From contig NZ_LT707420.1 of NCBI RefSeq assembly GCF_900155605.1, forward strand, positions 1,852,317-1,916,316: a DNA stretch of 64,000 nucleotides. The letters are read 5' to 3'. Below the pieces are notes generated by a model that was given only the letters and a program-made list of their open reading frames with translations, was not told the origin of the DNA and did not search any database. A program made the translations under genes and the position numbers. Positions 62,207 through 64,000 of the stretch are shown in pieces. Within the stretch, counting starts at the first letter, position 1, and each line of letters opens with the position of its first letter. This stretch comes from Actinomyces marseillensis (GTDB lineage: Bacteria; Actinomycetota; Actinomycetes; Actinomycetales; Actinomycetaceae).

Positions 62207-64000
62207 TCAGAGGGTCCGGCGGCGCATGGCGCAGGCTGCCACGCCCAGCACCAGGGCTCCGAGAGCCAGTGGAATGGTTTCGTTCACGCCGGTCGAGGCC
62301 AGCTTGGAGCGCTTCTGCTTGGCTTTTGTTGCCGAGGCAGACTGTTCGGGTGTACCTGCGGGGGCGCCGGGGTTAGCCGAGGCCTGAGTCGAAGGCTGGG
62401 CCGAGGGGCCAACCGGCGGCTGGGCGATCGGGGTGATGAGGTTCAGTCCGATGATCTCGGGATTGTGATCGGAGGCGCGGTAGGGGTTGTCCGCCTCGAA
62501 AGCCAGGTAAGCGTTGTAGTTGGCGCGTGAGTATTCGAAGGCGATGCTTTCTTGTGCGTTCACCGCCCACGACTTCACCTCGGTGATCAGCGGGTGTGCC
62601 GCAGAGTTCGCGAAGACGTGGTCCATCGATCCAGAGCGACCGCCATAGACGTAGGAGGAATCACCGTGGCCCGACTCGTGGGCCCAGCCCGCATCGGTCA
62701 GGACTTTCAGGGGGTCTTCCTTCGTATAGGCGTTGAAGTCTCCGACAAGCAGTGTCGGGGTTCCGTTGAAACGCTGTGCGAAGGTGGCAAGTGCGCGGGC
62801 CTGCTTGACGCGGACTCCATTGGAGTTGCCCTGTCCATCGCCATTGTCAGTGTTGGCTGCCGCTTCCGCGCCGGACAAGTTCTTGGGTGCAGATCCCTTG
62901 GACTTGAAGTGGTTGGCAATGACAACGAAGTTCTTGCCATCGTGATTTGCATCAGTAATCGGCTTGAATTCTTGAGCCAGGGGCTGACGCGCAAGGCCCG
63001 TGTACGCCGGATCATCGTAAATGACAGAGTCGCCGACCGGGGTAATTGTTGCCTTCTTGTAGATGAAAGCAATGCGGATGACGTCTTCGTTTGCGGGAAC
63101 GGTTGAAGGACTAGGGACATAGGCCCAGACCTCGGATCCTGCAGCTGCATTGAGCGCATTGACGAGGCTCTTGAGCGCGCCGTCACGGTCGGTGCTGACA
63201 CCGGATGCTACGGGGTTTTCGATTTCTTCCAATGCCACGACGTCGGCGTCGATCGTGTTAATGGCCTGCACGATCTTGGTCTGCTGGTTCGCGAAAGCTT
63301 GCGATGACCAGGCGCCGCGGAGTTTACAGTTCTTATCGGTCACGTATTTGTGGTTGCGATCCTCGTATCCCTTGCATCCGGCTTCGTTCTCGCCCAGGTC
63401 AGAGAAGTAGTTGAGGACGTTGAAGGTTGCGACCTTCGTATCGCCACTGACTGTAGGAGCAGCGGGCCGCTCCCCCGTGATGGTCACCGGCGAACGATCA
63501 GGATTTCCAGCGGTCATCTGCGTGGGTTGGAAGACGAAGCTCCCGAAGCGTGATTCCAAGACAACAGGTTTCGTGAAGGTCACGTGGTAGCCCACGCGAG
63601 CAGGGGCTCCGTTGGCAAGGTAGGCGTAGCGTTCTTTGTGCCCGTTTTGCTGGAAGTTCGTCAGGTCTGTGGTCGAGGCATCGTCCAGGTCGATGGTCTT
63701 GGCGGCGTTTTCGGCCTCGTAGGCTTGGGCAGGAGCGCCAGGGGCAACAACGTCGGTCGCGGTCCGCAAAACCTCGGTTCCGGGAGTGAGCGAAAGAGTC
63801 CCGTAGCGGTTGGTCTTGTAGTTATCGGTAATCGTCCACGTGTCCTTGGGCAGAACCAGCATGGATTCAAGCGCTTCCATCTGGTCTTGAGTGGGCACAC
63901 CGCTCAGTTCCGTTGGCTTGACAGGATCACAATCAGCGGCAGTGGTGATACTTTGCGGGAGCAATTGGGTCAGGCTCTGCGTTGCGGCGGTTGCATTTTT
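62207..64000 (-). CDS. Secreted, wall-anchored nuclease (ExeM/NucH family; 5' end outside window)
   Basis: Extracellular endonuclease of the endonuclease/exonuclease/phosphatase superfamily, cut by the window end. An upstream OB-like region (ARVGYHVTFTKPVVLESRFGSFVFQPTQM) precedes the catalytic domain with KVATFNVLNYF, VVALEEIENP (metal Glu), VVIANHFKSKG, LLVGDFNAYTKEDPL and the final DHNPEIIGL with catalytic His. The C-terminus has a Pro/Ala/Ser spacer, sorting motif LASTG, a hydrophobic helix and RRRTL. The reading frame stays open to base 64000, so the start and signal peptide lie beyond the window. Confidence 0.92.
   Translation of the reverse strand, partial: KNATAATQSLTQLLPQSITTAADCDPVKPTELSGVPTQDQMEALESMLVLPKDTWTITDNYKTNRYGTLSLTPGTEVLRTATDVVAPGAPAQAYEAENAAKTIDLDDASTTDLTNFQQNGHKERYAYLANGAPARVGYHVTFTKPVVLESRFGSFVFQPTQMTAGNPDRSPVTITGERPAAPTVSGDTKVATFNVLNYFSDLGENEAGCKGYEDRNHKYVTDKNCKLRGAWSSQAFANQQTKIVQAINTIDADVVALEEIENPVASGVSTDRDGALKSLVNALNAAAGSEVWAYVPSPSTVPANEDVIRIAFIYKKATITPVGDSVIYDDPAYTGLARQPLAQEFKPITDANHDGKNFVVIANHFKSKGSAPKNLSGAEAAANTDNGDGQGNSNGVRVKQARALATFAQRFNGTPTLLVGDFNAYTKEDPLKVLTDAGWAHESGHGDSSYVYGGRSGSMDHVFANSAAHPLITEVKSWAVNAQESIAFEYSRANYNAYLAFEADNPYRASDHNPEIIGLNLITPIAQPPVGPSAQPSTQASANPGAPAGTPEQSASATKAKQKRSKLASTGVNETIPLALGALVLGVAACAMRRRTL

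Overview
The window looks like chromosome of a moderately GC-rich actinobacterium, most likely Actinomycetaceae (Actinomyces/Schaalia type). The pointers are the AdnAB end-resection pair instead of RecBCD, the small actinobacterial families DUF3107 and DUF3117, frequent GTG starts and starts without a ribosome-binding site, LAxTG cell-wall sorting signals, and blocks of gene order that I remember from mycobacteria (adnBA/DUF3107/ferritin-like/DEAD helicase; MgtE_N-CBS/DUF1003/mrp/O-methyltransferase; tRNA-Gln/glmU/prs/rplY with a TetR gene). I see no prophage, insertion sequence, CRISPR array, rRNA or plasmid-type gene. The species call is inference.

Layout. 1-6 kb, minus strand: an Fbp-type ABC importer (permease cut by the window edge, lipoprotein binding protein) behind a two-component system, then a methyltransferase and glutamate dehydrogenase. 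6-24 kb: a degenerate aminoglycoside-phosphotransferase-fold protein, adnB-adnA, a DUF5067-like membrane protein, DUF3107, ferritin-like protein, DEAD-box helicase, ankyrin protein, DUF2249 protein, a membrane-anchored AlbA_2 protein with a small membrane partner, and a GntR (YtrA-type)/ABC/CPBP operon. 23-33 kb: glycogen phosphorylase behind a long palindrome, MarC, PHP phosphoesterase, aminopeptidase P, a stress protein, MgtE_N-CBS, DUF1003, Mrp and an O-methyltransferase.

33.4-40.8 kb: a complete tryptophan operon. It has a ribosome-controlled attenuator with three tandem Trp codons, then trpE, trpG, trpD, a trpC-trpB gene fusion, trpA and a PriA-type isomerase in place of trpF. TrpE, TrpC and TrpB resemble the enterobacterial proteins. 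40.8-49 kb: DUF3117, a LOG-type phosphoribohydrolase, an orphan BMP lipoprotein, mannose-1-P guanylyltransferase, L25, PRPP synthetase, a GlmU that stops before its acetyltransferase active site, tRNA-Gln, TetR and a cytoplasmic alpha-amylase.

49.2-64 kb, all minus strand: a contiguous set for using extracellular DNA or RNA. A secreted nuclease and a secreted 5'-nucleotidase, both with LAxTG wall anchors, would produce nucleosides. A BMP lipoprotein plus NupOPQ-type ABC transporter would import them. Cytidine deaminase, thymidine and purine-nucleoside phosphorylases, a phospho-sugar mutase (probably acting as phosphopentomutase) and deoxyribose-phosphate aldolase would carry them into central metabolism. 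Strong hairpins sit between several of these genes.
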